From NCBI RefSeq assembly GCF_020554845.1, contig NZ_JAJCIA010000058.1, positions 1 to 16,905 on the forward strand: DNA of 16,905 nt, given 5' to 3'. Within the stretch, counting starts at the first letter, position 1; every line of letters starts with the position of its first letter. Below the pieces are notes generated by a model. That model did no database searches. It was given only the letters and a program-made list of their open reading frames with translations, and was not told the origin of the DNA. This stretch comes from Blautia faecis (lineage in GTDB: Bacteria > Bacillota > Clostridia > Lachnospirales > Lachnospiraceae). Shown here piece by piece: positions 1 through 8,080 of the stretch. A program made the translations under genes and the position numbers.

Positions 1-326
1 AAAGCCGGGGCTAATACTTCAATTATTTTAGGACATTTTCAAAAACGCTTGACACGACTAATTTTCTTAGCTGAATAAAATTTTCAATATATCGTAGATA
101 GATTTTATCACCATGAAATTAAGTTTGAATGCACAGCTTTTTCATACTGTATATTCCTATGCCGGTCACTTCAGGTGCGTTCCAGTTTATAAGTTCTTTA
201 GATTTTCCTCATATATTTTTCAATTTGTTCTCACAGATTCATCACAAATTCCGCGTATATTAATAAACAAATAAAGCGAAAGCTTTTTTACATAGATTAT
301 AAATATACTTTTTCTTTTTCATACTT
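1..326. other. Gene-free AT-rich flank
   Basis: No open reading frame worth calling is present on either strand. A consensus -35 hexamer (TTGACA, 49-54) lies on the plus strand, but no acceptable -10 follows at 16-18 bases. A small hairpin (AAAGC, GAAA loop, GCTTT at 273-286) is followed by a few T residues and could be a weak plus-strand terminator. The stretch is probably the tail of an intergenic region whose upstream gene lies outside the window. Confidence 0.5.
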
Positions 327-360
327 GCCGGGCCAAAAGGTCCGGCCCTCCTTCTTTTTA
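327..360 (+). terminator. Intrinsic terminator, plus strand
   Basis: An 8-bp stem (GCCGGGCC at 327-334 pairing with GGTCCGGC at 339-346, one G-U wobble) closes an AAAA tetraloop. It is followed by a pyrimidine-rich run ending in five T residues (355-359). The T run starts several bases past the stem, so termination may be less than perfect. The minus strand has no T run immediately after the stem. It would end a plus-strand transcript from a gene left of the window. Confidence 0.6.
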
Positions 361-420
361 GGAGAATTTTCGGAAGTTGCTTACGTCGGAGAATTCGAAT
401 TTGATTATAAATTTAACATA

Positions 421-479
421 AAAAATCCCGGTCTTTAGAAAAGAACTGTCTTGATATTTCTTTTCTGACCGGGATTTTT
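421..479. terminator. Long bidirectional intrinsic terminator
   Basis: The arms AAAAATCCCGGTC (421-433) and GACCGGGATTTTT (467-479) pair perfectly. Inside them AGAAAAGAA (437-445) pairs with TTCTTTTCT (458-466). A three-base TTT bulge on the left arm and a 12-base loop complete the hairpin. A-rich and T-rich ends on both sides let it work in either direction. For the minus-strand exported-protein gene (stop at 604) it would be the second, backup terminator. Confidence 0.85.
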
Positions 480-506
480 ATAATTCAGGTTCACTCTTCT
501 TTTAAC

Positions 507-550
507 GAAAAAACACTGAGCCACAATAAAGTGTAGCCCAGTGTTTTTTC
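507..550. terminator. Bidirectional terminator after exported-protein gene
   Basis: A perfect 12-bp stem is formed by GAAAAAACACTG (507-518) and CAGTGTTTTTTC (539-550). A small inner CAC/GTG pairing lies within the 20-base loop. Six A residues and six T residues at the base give a U tract on either strand. It begins 53 bases past the stop codon of the minus-strand gene at 604 and is its likely primary terminator. Confidence 0.85.
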
Positions 551-603
551 TTATAACTCATCAAGCCCATAATCTTCAAATTGGAGAGTTTCTTTATCCA
601 ATT

Positions 604-2676
604 TTAAAGCTGATCCGGTTTCTCAACTGTATAAACACTCTGATCCTGGATTGCCGTTGCTCCAGACATATCTGCTGTGTCGCTGTAGAAACCAGTTGTA
701 ATGGTGTACTCGCTGTCGCCCTGTACATACACAGTTCCGTCTGTACCCTGAATTGTTACAGTTTTTCCATTACTATCTACAATTGTTCCCTCATTTTCCA
801 GAGATGAGACAGTACTGTCGCCAGTTACAGTCCAGGTGGAATCTGCGCTTATATAAACGTTGCAGTATCCCTCTCCGCCTTCGCCTGCATAGCTCTCATC
901 ATCTACAACTGCACCTGTCAGGCTGCTGCCTTCTGTGAGATAAAAGTCAAGATCACTGATAGAATCCCAGATCACATCTCCCTGCATATCCTGACTGATT
1001 CCTGTAAAGTGACAGTCAGCTCCGTTAACCCCAGACTGTCCCCAGCCTCTCTGGTTGGTGTTACCTGTGCACTGCAGGAAAAATTCATTGTCATCGTTAT
1101 AGTTAATATCCACGTTATTTAAAGTAATCGTACTCTCTGTATTGGTTGTATAAAACACACCGCCGTTCTCAGAAGTCAGGCTGCCGCCATCCATCTGGAA
1201 GGTACTGTTACCAACCTCAGAATCACCAGACATGCTCTGGTAAAGGATTACAGTCCAGGTATTGTCGTTCTGATCCAGATCACTCATATTTCCAGTGAGA
1301 TCACAGTCATAAAGATGAATAGAATTCAGACCTTCAATGCAAACTGCCTCCGAACCATTTGCTGTAAGGCTGGCATTGCTTACTGCAATGTCTGCTGTAC
1401 TGTAAATAGCAGGAGAACCAACACCGTTGGAAACATAATTTCCACCATCGAGCACCATTGTTCCGCCGCCTCTGTCACTTCGGATTGCAGCAGAAGACTC
1501 ACCGTTTGTCTCTACATCCAAGTCCCATCCGTAAAGAGTCCCACCGCCAGCTACATGAACACCACCAGAGGTATCCTGAGTCGTTTCTACAGTTGTACCA
1601 GAAGCATATACAGTTCCATCATCATATGCAAAAAGCCCTGCACCACCTGCTGCATCTGTAGTCACGCTGCCATCTTTCACATAAGCAGTACCATCTGTTG
1701 CCAGAACAGCAGCTCCTACACCATAGAAGCTGGAATTGTCTCCGCCCTTGCTGTCCTCGGAAGTTCTAGTAATAGTATCATTATCAAGAGTAACACTTGC
1801 ACCTGAAGAAATCAATGCTGCATTCTCGTCAGTTCCTGTTGACTCAATTGTCTCATTTGATACAGTTGTATCTTCTGTATACTCATTTGCTGCCGTATAA
1901 CTGTCCACACCCTGAGACTGGCCATCAGGGCCTCCCTGTCCTGAAGCGCCTTGTCCATCACCGCCAGGCTGGCCCTGACCGCCCATTTCCATGGACATTA
2001 CAGTAATGGAAGCAGCATTTCCATCCTCATCTAAAGTGATAGAAACGATATCGCCCTCTTGAATGTCAGAAAGTGAAATATCCTCAGCCTCTGCGGACTG
2101 TCCGTTACCGTCTGGTTTTTCCGGCTCTTCTCCGTCCTGGCTATCTGTATTCTCACTTTCCTGGTTATCGTCAGCTGCGTCCTGACTGTCACTTGCTCCA
2201 TCAGAAGAATCAGAACTCTGTCCATCACCTTCCGGCTTCTCTGGCGCACCGCCATTCTGTCCATCTCCGCCAGGCTGCATACCGCCTGCCTGCTTTGTGA
2301 TCACTGTATCCGCAGTAATTGTAATCGTCTGCTCCTCGCCAGTCAGATCCAACATAGAAGGCGCATCCCCGCCCTGGCCATTTCCATCCGGTGCTCCGCC
2401 ATTCTGTCCATCTCCACCAGGCTGACCCATCTCTTTCATAGTCCCAACTGCAATGGTAATCTCCGAATCAGAAACCGACTTAACCTCACCAAGTACCACA
2501 TTCTCCTGACTCTCATCACCATTCTCATCCGAAGCAGCCGCCTCACCACTTTCATCATTCGCCGCATCCGCAGCCGTCTCCGTCTTACTATCCTCCGCAT
2601 AAACCATAGCCGGAACAGAAGTTGTTGCTACCATAATTCCCATTAAAACAGCTAAATATCTACGTTTCATACCCAT
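604..2676 (-). CDS. Exported acidic repeat protein, probable beta-solenoid
   Basis: The 690-residue product starts with a clear signal peptide: MKRR, a hydrophobic core, and likely cleavage after A27 in VYA. Residues 28-60 are acidic linker. Residues about 60-230 look like a small beta domain (VLGEVKSVSDSEITI at 61-75, TITITADTVITK at 117-128, EGDIVSITLDEDG at 207-219) split by Gly/Gln/Asp/Asn-rich inserts. PGGDGQNGGAP occurs at 86-96 and again at 135-145. The split beta segments resemble the DUF5666 style of fold, but this is by eye only. From about residue 258 to the end the sequence is Thr/Ser/Gly/Asp-rich with repeating short beta segments of roughly 20-25 residues, as in right-handed beta-helix surface proteins. 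There is no LPXTG motif, no C-terminal membrane helix and no visible catalytic motif. Five Cys residues are present. An AAGGAA ribosome-binding site precedes two candidate starts (2676 and 2670); the first has a 5-base spacing. It is monocistronic, with terminators following. A secreted or surface-associated adhesin-like or matrix role is inference. Confidence 0.85.
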   Translation of the reverse strand: MGMKRRYLAVLMGIMVATTSVPAMVYAEDSKTETAADAANDESGEAAASDENGDESQENVVLGEVKSVSDSEITIAVGTMKEMGQPGGDGQNGGAPDGNGQGGDAPSMLDLTGEEQTITITADTVITKQAGGMQPGGDGQNGGAPEKPEGDGQSSDSSDGASDSQDAADDNQESENTDSQDGEEPEKPDGNGQSAEAEDISLSDIQEGDIVSITLDEDGNAASITVMSMEMGGQGQPGGDGQGASGQGGPDGQSQGVDSYTAANEYTEDTTVSNETIESTGTDENAALISSGASVTLDNDTITRTSEDSKGGDNSSFYGVGAAVLATDGTAYVKDGSVTTDAAGGAGLFAYDDGTVYASGTTVETTQDTSGGVHVAGGGTLYGWDLDVETNGESSAAIRSDRGGGTMVLDGGNYVSNGVGSPAIYSTADIAVSNASLTANGSEAVCIEGLNSIHLYDCDLTGNMSDLDQNDNTWTVILYQSMSGDSEVGNSTFQMDGGSLTSENGGVFYTTNTESTITLNNVDINYNDDNEFFLQCTGNTNQRGWGQSGVNGADCHFTGISQDMQGDVIWDSISDLDFYLTEGSSLTGAVVDDESYAGEGGEGYCNVYISADSTWTVTGDSTVSSLENEGTIVDSNGKTVTIQGTDGTVYVQGDSEYTITTGFYSDTADMSGATAIQDQSVYTVEKPDQL

Positions 2677-2691
2677 TCATTTCCTTTCTGT

Positions 2692-3141
2692 ATTCATTCA
2701 ACCCTTCCGAAATCCTCATTCTCTCCATCCGGATCATTTTGTTTTGTGTTCCTTATGGCTAATAATATACAGACCAAATGTGTGCAATTAATGGGAAAAC
2801 TGTGTTCATTCCATGGTCAACCTGGTAAGAAACTGTGAACTCCACCAAAAGAATATGCCGCAACAACCAAATTCAGTCGAAATATACTCCACTCAAAAAA
2901 TACACATAACAGAAATGATTTTTGACAGAACTCAAGAAGAAAGCTGACTAAAAATATACAAAAGAATAGAATATAGTAAACACGAAAATCTCCCCAAAAG
3001 GAATCAGCCAACGTTTCCTACCAGTACACAACGCTAAGCAAACGTAATTACCATCCGCCTCTCTTCCCAGGCGCTGCGTCACTTCCTCCCCTCCTTCAAC
3101 TACTCCCACCTGCAGCCGCCGTCCTGTTTTCCCCTTCGCCA
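2692..3141. other. Intergenic region, becoming GC-rich
   Basis: No convincing gene is present. Bases 2692-3000 are AT-rich like the other intergenic regions. From about 3050 to 3335 the composition turns GC-rich and leads into the large palindrome. The 10-mer CCAGTACACA occurs at 3021-3030 and again at 3139-3148, directly at the left edge of the palindrome. A minus-strand reading frame of 106 codons (2948-3268) runs from inside the palindrome through this stretch. Its product has no recognisable domain and it begins inside an inverted repeat arm, so it is not called. Confidence 0.5.
2764..2791 (-). promoter_or_regulatory. Weak candidate promoter for exported-protein gene
   Basis: On the minus strand TTAATT (2786-2791, three matches to the -35 consensus) is followed after 16 bases by TATATT (2764-2769, five matches to the -10 consensus). 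It lies about 90 bases upstream of the start at 2676. The -35 is poor, so an activator may be needed or the call may be wrong. Confidence 0.25.
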
Positions 3142-3334
3142 GTACACAGTGAGAGGAAGGTGGTGTCGGCTGGGGGCTTTGCCAAAATGGGCGTTTGACG
3201 AGTATAGCGTCCCTAAGAATTGCACTGTCTGAGCCCTGCAAGGGCGAGTTTGCAATTCTTAGGGACAATAGGCGACGCAGTCAAACGCCCATTTTGGCAT
3301 CGCTCCCAGCCGACACCACCTTCCTCTCACGTAC
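3142..3334. repeat. Large near-perfect palindromic element
   Basis: Three nested perfect inverted-repeat blocks share one axis. Block A is 3149-3174 with 3305-3330 (26 bp). Block B is 3181-3199 with 3280-3298 (19 bp), and block C is 3209-3224 with 3251-3266 (16 bp). An apical hairpin GCCCT-GCA-AGGGC (3233-3245) caps it. The six bases between A and B are still mostly paired; the junction between B and C is an asymmetric internal loop. GTAC flanks both ends (3142-3145 and 3331-3334). The DNA could fold as one stem of about 90 bp. It contains no transposase, so a MITE-like or palindromic intergenic repeat is the likeliest explanation. It sits beyond the ATPase operon terminator. Folding is directly seen; mobility is inferred. 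Confidence 0.8.
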
Positions 3335-3345
3335 CTTAATGACAG

Positions 3346-3375
3346 AAAAAAAACAGGGCGCCATCACGCACCCTG
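3346..3375 (-). terminator. Intrinsic terminator of the ATPase operon
   Basis: On the minus strand CAGGGTGC and GCGCCCTG form an 8-bp stem (3354-3361 with 3368-3375, one G-U wobble) with a six-base loop. Eight T residues follow immediately (3346-3353). The upstream arm is the last codons of subunit D (Gln-Gly-Ala), and the TGA stop lies in the loop. This is the strongest Rho-independent signal in the window. Confidence 0.9.
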
Positions 3376-3984
3376 CTTCATTCTCTTAATAACCTTAAGT
3401 CTGGTAAATTCCTCTCTCTCCTTCTCCTCCAAAGCATTGGAAATATCCTTGGTCAGAGCCTCGAACTTCGGAATCGTAATATTCTTCAGCGCATTCGCCC
3501 TCTTCTGAGTCTTCTTAATATTACTAGCCAGCCGAATCGCCGAATTCTCAATCATAGACAGCTTAATGGAAAGCTCCTTCACCCTCTCAAAAGCCGCCTT
3601 CGCCTCATCCAGAGACATCTTCGTACTATAATAAGCATATGTCGGCACATTTCCCGACTTATCATACTCTACCAGCGGAATCTCCGTACCCATAACACTA
3701 CGTGTCTTAATACGGATAGAATTCTCCACCGGCACCGTATGGGAAATCTGATCCACAAACGCGATACCCATCTCCATATTCGCTTTCTGCAAAGCCTCAT
3801 ACGCAGTTCGGAACGTTTCATCAATCTGTCCCTGGATATCCTTCGCCTGATCAACCAGATTCATCATCTCACGAATCAGAATATTACGCTTCTTATCCAT
3901 CAGTTCATAACCCTGACGGGAAAGAGCAAGTGAATTTTTAGCCAGAATTAAATTACCCTTGGTAGGAAAGGTATTCGGATCCAT
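3364..3984 (-). CDS. ntpD: V/A-type ATPase subunit D (central rotor shaft)
   Basis: This 206-residue protein has the normal length for subunit D. The N-terminal signature NTFPTKGNLILAKNSLALS (residues 4-22) is typical of the family. It is followed by a long alpha-helical coiled coil, a middle beta-hairpin region, and a second long C-terminal helix (residues about 125-200) rich in Lys/Arg/Glu. Subunit D is the asymmetric shaft that turns inside the A3B3 head, binds subunit F, and passes torque to the membrane ring through subunit C. It is the last gene of the operon and starts 17 bases after subunit B, with GAGGTG as ribosome-binding site. Its 3' end is built into the operon terminator. Residues 4-22 make the family call secure. 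Confidence 0.97.
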   Translation of the reverse strand: MDPNTFPTKGNLILAKNSLALSRQGYELMDKKRNILIREMMNLVDQAKDIQGQIDETFRTAYEALQKANMEMGIAFVDQISHTVPVENSIRIKTRSVMGTEIPLVEYDKSGNVPTYAYYSTKMSLDEAKAAFERVKELSIKLSMIENSAIRLASNIKKTQKRANALKNITIPKFEALTKDISNALEEKEREEFTRLKVIKRMKQGA

Positions 3985-4001
3985 TCAAGTCACCTCACAC
4001 T

Positions 4002-5384
4002 TTATTTGGTAGTCTCGTGATAATACTGATCCAGAATCTTGGTATCAATACGGTCAAGCTCATCCTTCGGAAGCATACCAAGAAGCTCCCAGCCCTTATT
4101 CAGAGTATCAATAATACTTCTGTTCTCTGTATCTGTCTGACCGACAAACTCAGCCTCAAATGCCTTACCAAACTGCAGATACTTCTTATCCAGAGGAGAA
4201 AGCTCATCCTCACCAATAACAGAAGCAAGGGCTCTCGCATCTCCAACCTTTGCATAACAGGAAAACAGCTGGTTGGCAACGTCCTGATGGTCCGCTCTTG
4301 TGAAGCCCTCACCAATACCATCCTTCATCAGACGGGAAAGAGACGGCAGAACATTGATTGGCGGGTAAATACCCTGTCCATGAAGCTGTCTGTCCAGAAC
4401 AATCTGACCCTCAGTAATGTAACCGGTAAGGTCAGGGATCGGATGGGTAATATCATCATTAGGCATGGTCAGAATCGGGATCTGTGTAACAGAACCTGTA
4501 CCACCGGAAACAATACCTGCACGCTCATATAAAGTAGCAAGCTCACTGTAAAGATATCCAGGATAACCTTTACGGGAAGGAATCTCACCTTTGGAAGAAG
4601 AAACCTCACGCATTGCCTCACAGAAAGAAGTGATATCTGTAAGAATAACCAGAATATGCATACCTTTTTCAAAAGCAAGATACTCTGCTGCAGTCAGGGC
4701 AATCTTCGGAGTCAGAAGACGCTCAACAGTCGGATCATTTGCCAGGTTCAGGAACATAACAACATGATCGGAAGCACCGCTCTCCTCAAATGTTCTGCGG
4801 AAAAACTCTGCAACATCATACTTAACACCCATTGCAGCAAACACAATGGCGAAATTTTCATCGGAATCAGCACCCAGAGATGCCTGACGCACGATCTGTG
4901 CCGCCAGCTTATCATGTGGAAGACCGTTTCCGGAGAAAATCGGAAGCTTCTGTCCACGAATCAGGGTGGTCAGACCATCAATTGCAGAAATACCGGTATT
5001 GATGTAGTTACGCGGATACTCACGGGTAACCGGGTTCAGCGGCAGACCATTGATGTTCAGGCTTACCTCCGGTGTGATCTCGCCCAGCCCATCGATTGGC
5101 TGTCCAATACCGTTAAAGGTACGTCCCAGGATTTCCGGGGAGAGCCCGATTTCCATAGGATGACCGCTAAGACGTGTATGAGTGTTTCCAAGGGACATAT
5201 TATCTGTACCCTCGAAAACCTGAATTACTGCTTTATCTTCGTATATTTCAATAATACGGCCAAGCTTTTCGGTACCGTCATCCATACGGAAGGAGACGAT
5301 TTCCTCGTAGGAAGCGTTTTTAACGCCTTCCAGAACTACAAGAGGGCCGTTTATTTCACTAAGGCCTAAATATTCGATTGCCAT
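4002..5384 (-). CDS. ntpB: V/A-type ATPase subunit B (regulatory head subunit)
   Basis: At 460 residues this is the usual length. It is the nucleotide-binding-fold partner that alternates with subunit A in the A3B3 ring of the soluble V1 head. The P-loop position is degenerate ([10 protein letters not shown], residues 151-160, no GKT), as expected for the non-catalytic subunit. The SLSR segment places R351 where the arginine finger acting on the A-subunit site is expected. NGIGQPIDG (91-99) and [17 protein letters not shown] (287-303) are further family hallmarks. The start is preceded by GGGAGGT nine bases upstream, just after the stop codon of subunit A, so translation is probably coupled. 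Confidence 0.98.
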   Translation of the reverse strand: MAIEYLGLSEINGPLVVLEGVKNASYEEIVSFRMDDGTEKLGRIIEIYEDKAVIQVFEGTDNMSLGNTHTRLSGHPMEIGLSPEILGRTFNGIGQPIDGLGEITPEVSLNINGLPLNPVTREYPRNYINTGISAIDGLTTLIRGQKLPIFSGNGLPHDKLAAQIVRQASLGADSDENFAIVFAAMGVKYDVAEFFRRTFEESGASDHVVMFLNLANDPTVERLLTPKIALTAAEYLAFEKGMHILVILTDITSFCEAMREVSSSKGEIPSRKGYPGYLYSELATLYERAGIVSGGTGSVTQIPILTMPNDDITHPIPDLTGYITEGQIVLDRQLHGQGIYPPINVLPSLSRLMKDGIGEGFTRADHQDVANQLFSCYAKVGDARALASVIGEDELSPLDKKYLQFGKAFEAEFVGQTDTENRSIIDTLNKGWELLGMLPKDELDRIDTKILDQYYHETTK

Positions 5385-5402
5385 AAAAAACTTACCTCCC
5401 TA

Positions 5403-7172
5403 TCAGCCGTTTCTCTCTAATACGTTATCATAGAATCTGTCGATGTCAGCCTTATACTGGTCAAACATCTCAGGTTTGTTATTCGGAACATCATATTTGA
5501 TAGCAATAACACGCTCAAAAATATTGTCCTCCTTCAGTACGGAAACCGGCATTCCCTGATTTACAAGGGAGCGGCACTTCTCGTACAGATAAAGGATGAT
5601 CTCCATCATATTGAACTGCTTGCTCATCGGTACACAGGTATCCTCTGCATGGAACGCATTCTGCTGAAGGAATCCAAGACGGATAACCCTTGCGATCTCC
5701 AGAGTCAGCTTCTGATCATCCGGAAGAACATCACTACCGATCAGCTTAACGATTTCCATCAGAGAGCTCTCCTGGTTCAGAATCGCCATCAGCTGATTAC
5801 GGTCGCTTACAAATTTAGCGGAAACATTATCTCTGTACCATGGACTTAAATCCTCCAGGTACTCACTATAGCTTGTGAGCCAGTGGATAGCCGGGAAATG
5901 ACGGGCATAAGCCAGAGATTTATCCAGTCCCCAGAAGCAGCGGACGAAACGCTTTGTATTCTGTGTAACAGGCTCAGAGAAGTCACCACCCTGTGGGGAA
6001 ACCGCACCAATAATAGATACGGAACCTTCGGTTCCATTTAAGTTCTGCATCATACCAGCTCGCTCATAGAAAGCGGAAAGCTTGGAAGCCAGATAAGCCG
6101 GGAAACCTTCCTCGGCAGGCATTTCCTCCAGACGTCCGGATAACTCTCTAAGAGCCTCAGCCCAACGGGAAGTGGAGTCTGCCATGATGGCAACGTCATA
6201 ACCCATGTCACGATAATACTCAGCCAGTGTAACACCTGTATAAATAGAAGCCTCACGGGCTGCAACAGGCATGTTTGATGTATTGGCGATCAGAGTGGTA
6301 CGGTCCATCATCAGGTTTCCGGATTTCGGGTCGATCAGTTTACTGAAGTCCTCCAGAACCTGTGTCATCTCGTTTCCACGCTCACCACATCCAATATAGA
6401 TAATGATATCTGCGTCAGACCACTTTGCGATCTGGTGCTGTGTCATGGTTTTTCCAGTACCGAAACCGCCAGGAATCGCTGCTGTACCACCCTTTGCAAT
6501 TGGAAAAAGGGTATCCAGAATACGCTGTCCGGTTACAAGCGGCACACTTGCAGGGAAACGTTTGTAGGTAGGTCTTGGCACACGGATGGGCCATTTCTGT
6601 GCAAGAGCGATGTCACGCTCGCTGCCGTCAGAAAGACGAACCGTTACAATCGGATCAAGGATAGTGTATGCTCCGTCCGGAACTGCCTTGATAACCTCAG
6701 CCTCTCCAATTGTTGGCGGAACCATGGATTTATGAAGAATGGAAGCTGTTTCCTGAGTCTCGGCAATGATAGTACCTGCGCTTACCATATCTCCAACTTT
6801 AACAGTTACATGAACATCCCATTTCTTAGCAGTATCAAGGGAATCAACACTTACACCACGGGAAATATATTTTCCGGAGGATTTTGCGATCTCCTCCAGA
6901 GGACGCTGGATACCGTCGAAAATGTTATGAATGATTCCAGGTCCCAGAAGAACGGAAATAGCATCGCCTGTTCCCATTACTGTATCACCTGGCTTCAGTC
7001 CTGTTGTCTCCTCGAAAACCTGTACGGTAGTCATACCCTTTTTCAGACCAATGACCTCACCGACCAGCTTCTCAGGTCCAACATAAACCATCTCGGAAAT
7101 CTTAAATCCCGGGTCGCCTTTCAGATAAATAACAGGACCGTTAACGCCGTAGATAATACCTGTTTTATTCAT
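5403..7172 (-). CDS. ntpA: V/A-type ATPase catalytic subunit A
   Basis: The 589-residue catalytic subunit hydrolyses or synthesises ATP in the V1 head. The Walker A motif GGFGTGKT is at residues 235-242 (K241, T242). GERGNEM at 263-269 supplies the catalytic glutamate (E264). [22 protein letters not shown] is intact, as is the [11 protein letters not shown] segment. The extra domain that separates A subunits from F1 beta (roughly residues 110-190) is present, so this is not an F-type protein. The start overlaps the end of subunit E by eight bases (7165-7172), with GGAGGG located inside the E gene. That overlap implies translational coupling of the stalk and head subunits. Confidence 0.98.
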   Translation of the reverse strand: MNKTGIIYGVNGPVIYLKGDPGFKISEMVYVGPEKLVGEVIGLKKGMTTVQVFEETTGLKPGDTVMGTGDAISVLLGPGIIHNIFDGIQRPLEEIAKSSGKYISRGVSVDSLDTAKKWDVHVTVKVGDMVSAGTIIAETQETASILHKSMVPPTIGEAEVIKAVPDGAYTILDPIVTVRLSDGSERDIALAQKWPIRVPRPTYKRFPASVPLVTGQRILDTLFPIAKGGTAAIPGGFGTGKTMTQHQIAKWSDADIIIYIGCGERGNEMTQVLEDFSKLIDPKSGNLMMDRTTLIANTSNMPVAAREASIYTGVTLAEYYRDMGYDVAIMADSTSRWAEALRELSGRLEEMPAEEGFPAYLASKLSAFYERAGMMQNLNGTEGSVSIIGAVSPQGGDFSEPVTQNTKRFVRCFWGLDKSLAYARHFPAIHWLTSYSEYLEDLSPWYRDNVSAKFVSDRNQLMAILNQESSLMEIVKLIGSDVLPDDQKLTLEIARVIRLGFLQQNAFHAEDTCVPMSKQFNMMEIILYLYEKCRSLVNQGMPVSVLKEDNIFERVIAIKYDVPNNKPEMFDQYKADIDRFYDNVLERNG

Positions 7173-7752
7173 GGCTCAGCCCTCCGTCAAATTTGAATTC
7201 TTTTTTCAGCTTCTCATAAGCACTCAGGAAAGAGTTGTCGATCAGGATGTTTTTAGCCGGGATTGTGGCTTTGATACCACCCATAAACGGTTCATCGGAA
7301 ATCTCAACTGTGAATCCGGTCTTTGCTACAATAGAGCGCTGTAATGCTGTATCTTCAGAGGAAAGATAGATAAAAATCTCATCATTTCCTGCAAATTCTC
7401 TTGCCTTCTGGATTCTGCTGCACAGATAATCCTGATACGCAGGACTCTCCATGAAATTCTCCAGATGATTCTTAACCTCTACAAAAAGCTCGTTTTTAAG
7501 CTCTGTCTGTTTGGCTGTCCAGTCACGTCTTAAAGTCAGCTGCTCAGCAGAAAGTGCCTTGTTTACCTCTCGGGTAGCATTTTCTGTCTCTGCCTTGATC
7601 TGTGCCTCGGCATCCATTTTTCTTGATTCTTTATGCTTTTCAAACATTTCTTCCAGACTCTTCTTATGTGCTTCCAGTGTATTCTCAGCCTCTGTCTGGG
7701 CTTCCGCAACGGAAGTGTCGTAGAAATGCTGCAGTTTTTCTTCAATTGTCAT
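7165..7752 (-). CDS. ntpE: V/A-type ATPase subunit E (peripheral stalk)
   Basis: This 195-residue protein has an N-terminal highly charged helix (residues about 1-100; rich in Glu, Lys, Ala, with no proline or glycine breaks) suited to a coiled coil. A smaller globular C-terminal domain follows, with the AGNDEIFIYLSSEDT and VEISDEPFMGGI segments. Subunit E pairs with the G/H subunit to form the stator stalks that hold the A3B3 head still. The start has AGGAG ten bases upstream and lies 17 bases after the stop of subunit F. It overlaps the subunit A start by eight bases. Its G/H partner is encoded at the far 5' end of the operon rather than next to it. Confidence 0.93.
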   Translation of the reverse strand: MTIEEKLQHFYDTSVAEAQTEAENTLEAHKKSLEEMFEKHKESRKMDAEAQIKAETENATREVNKALSAEQLTLRRDWTAKQTELKNELFVEVKNHLENFMESPAYQDYLCSRIQKAREFAGNDEIFIYLSSEDTALQRSIVAKTGFTVEISDEPFMGGIKATIPAKNILIDNSFLSAYEKLKKEFKFDGGLSHE

Positions 7753-7769
7753 GCTTGGTCTTCTCCTGC

Positions 7770-8078
7770 CTATAACTTTAAGCCAATGGCTTCGTTAACA
7801 TATCCGGTAATAAAATCAGGTTTGCGGCCTGTACCATGCCTGTCAGGGATTTCGATGATCAAAGGCGTTTTATGGTTCAGCTTTACATCGTCCACGATCT
7901 GGGGAAACTCCCTGCCGAATTTCTCGGTCAGGAGGAGAATCCCGATTTCCTTGTTGGCGATTGCTTTTTCCAGAGCGTCCTTCAGTTCGTCACGCTCATG
8001 GACTACCACGCCTTCCACACCTGCCAGTCTCATCCCTGTGCAGGTATCGATGTTGTCACTGATCAAAAACATTTTCAT
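7770..8078 (-). CDS. ntpG: V/A-type ATPase subunit F (central shaft)
   Basis: This 102-residue Rossmann-like small protein binds subunit D in the rotor shaft; it corresponds to NtpG in the Enterococcus hirae naming. The N-terminal MKMFLISDNIDTCTGMRLAG (residues 1-20) is the classic opening strand and loop of the family. GILLLTEKFG and TPLIIEIPDRHGTG follow, as in other F subunits. The start lies two bases after the stop codon of subunit K and has no good ribosome-binding site of its own. Its translation probably depends on ribosomes finishing subunit K. The usual length is about 100 residues. Confidence 0.96.
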   Translation of the reverse strand: MKMFLISDNIDTCTGMRLAGVEGVVVHERDELKDALEKAIANKEIGILLLTEKFGREFPQIVDDVKLNHKTPLIIEIPDRHGTGRKPDFITGYVNEAIGLKL

Positions 8079-8080
8079 AA

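Noticed and set aside
49..81. Possible promoter with TTGACA
   Set aside because: The -35 is perfect but the best A/T-rich -10 (TAAAAT, 76-81) is 21 bases away, too far.
1315..1806. 163-codon plus-strand frame opposite the exported protein
   Set aside because: Thr/Ser/Cys-rich shadow of a repetitive gene; no start signal or domain.
2948..3268. 106-codon minus-strand frame through the palindrome
   Set aside because: It begins inside an inverted-repeat arm, crosses the composition boundary and has no domain; most likely a translated repeat. A second frame (3195-3389, plus) is the mirror case.
3142..3334. CRISPR array or rRNA/tRNA gene
   Set aside because: The region has inverted, not regularly spaced direct, repeats, and no cloverleaf with conserved tRNA boxes; no such gene is seen anywhere in the window.
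4656..5369. 237-codon plus-strand frame opposite subunit B
   Set aside because: It is a shadow of a well-conserved gene on the other strand; product has no recognisable domain.
6435..7196. 253-codon plus-strand frame opposite subunit A
   Set aside because: It lies antisense to the catalytic subunit, is Cys/Asn-rich and has no family features.
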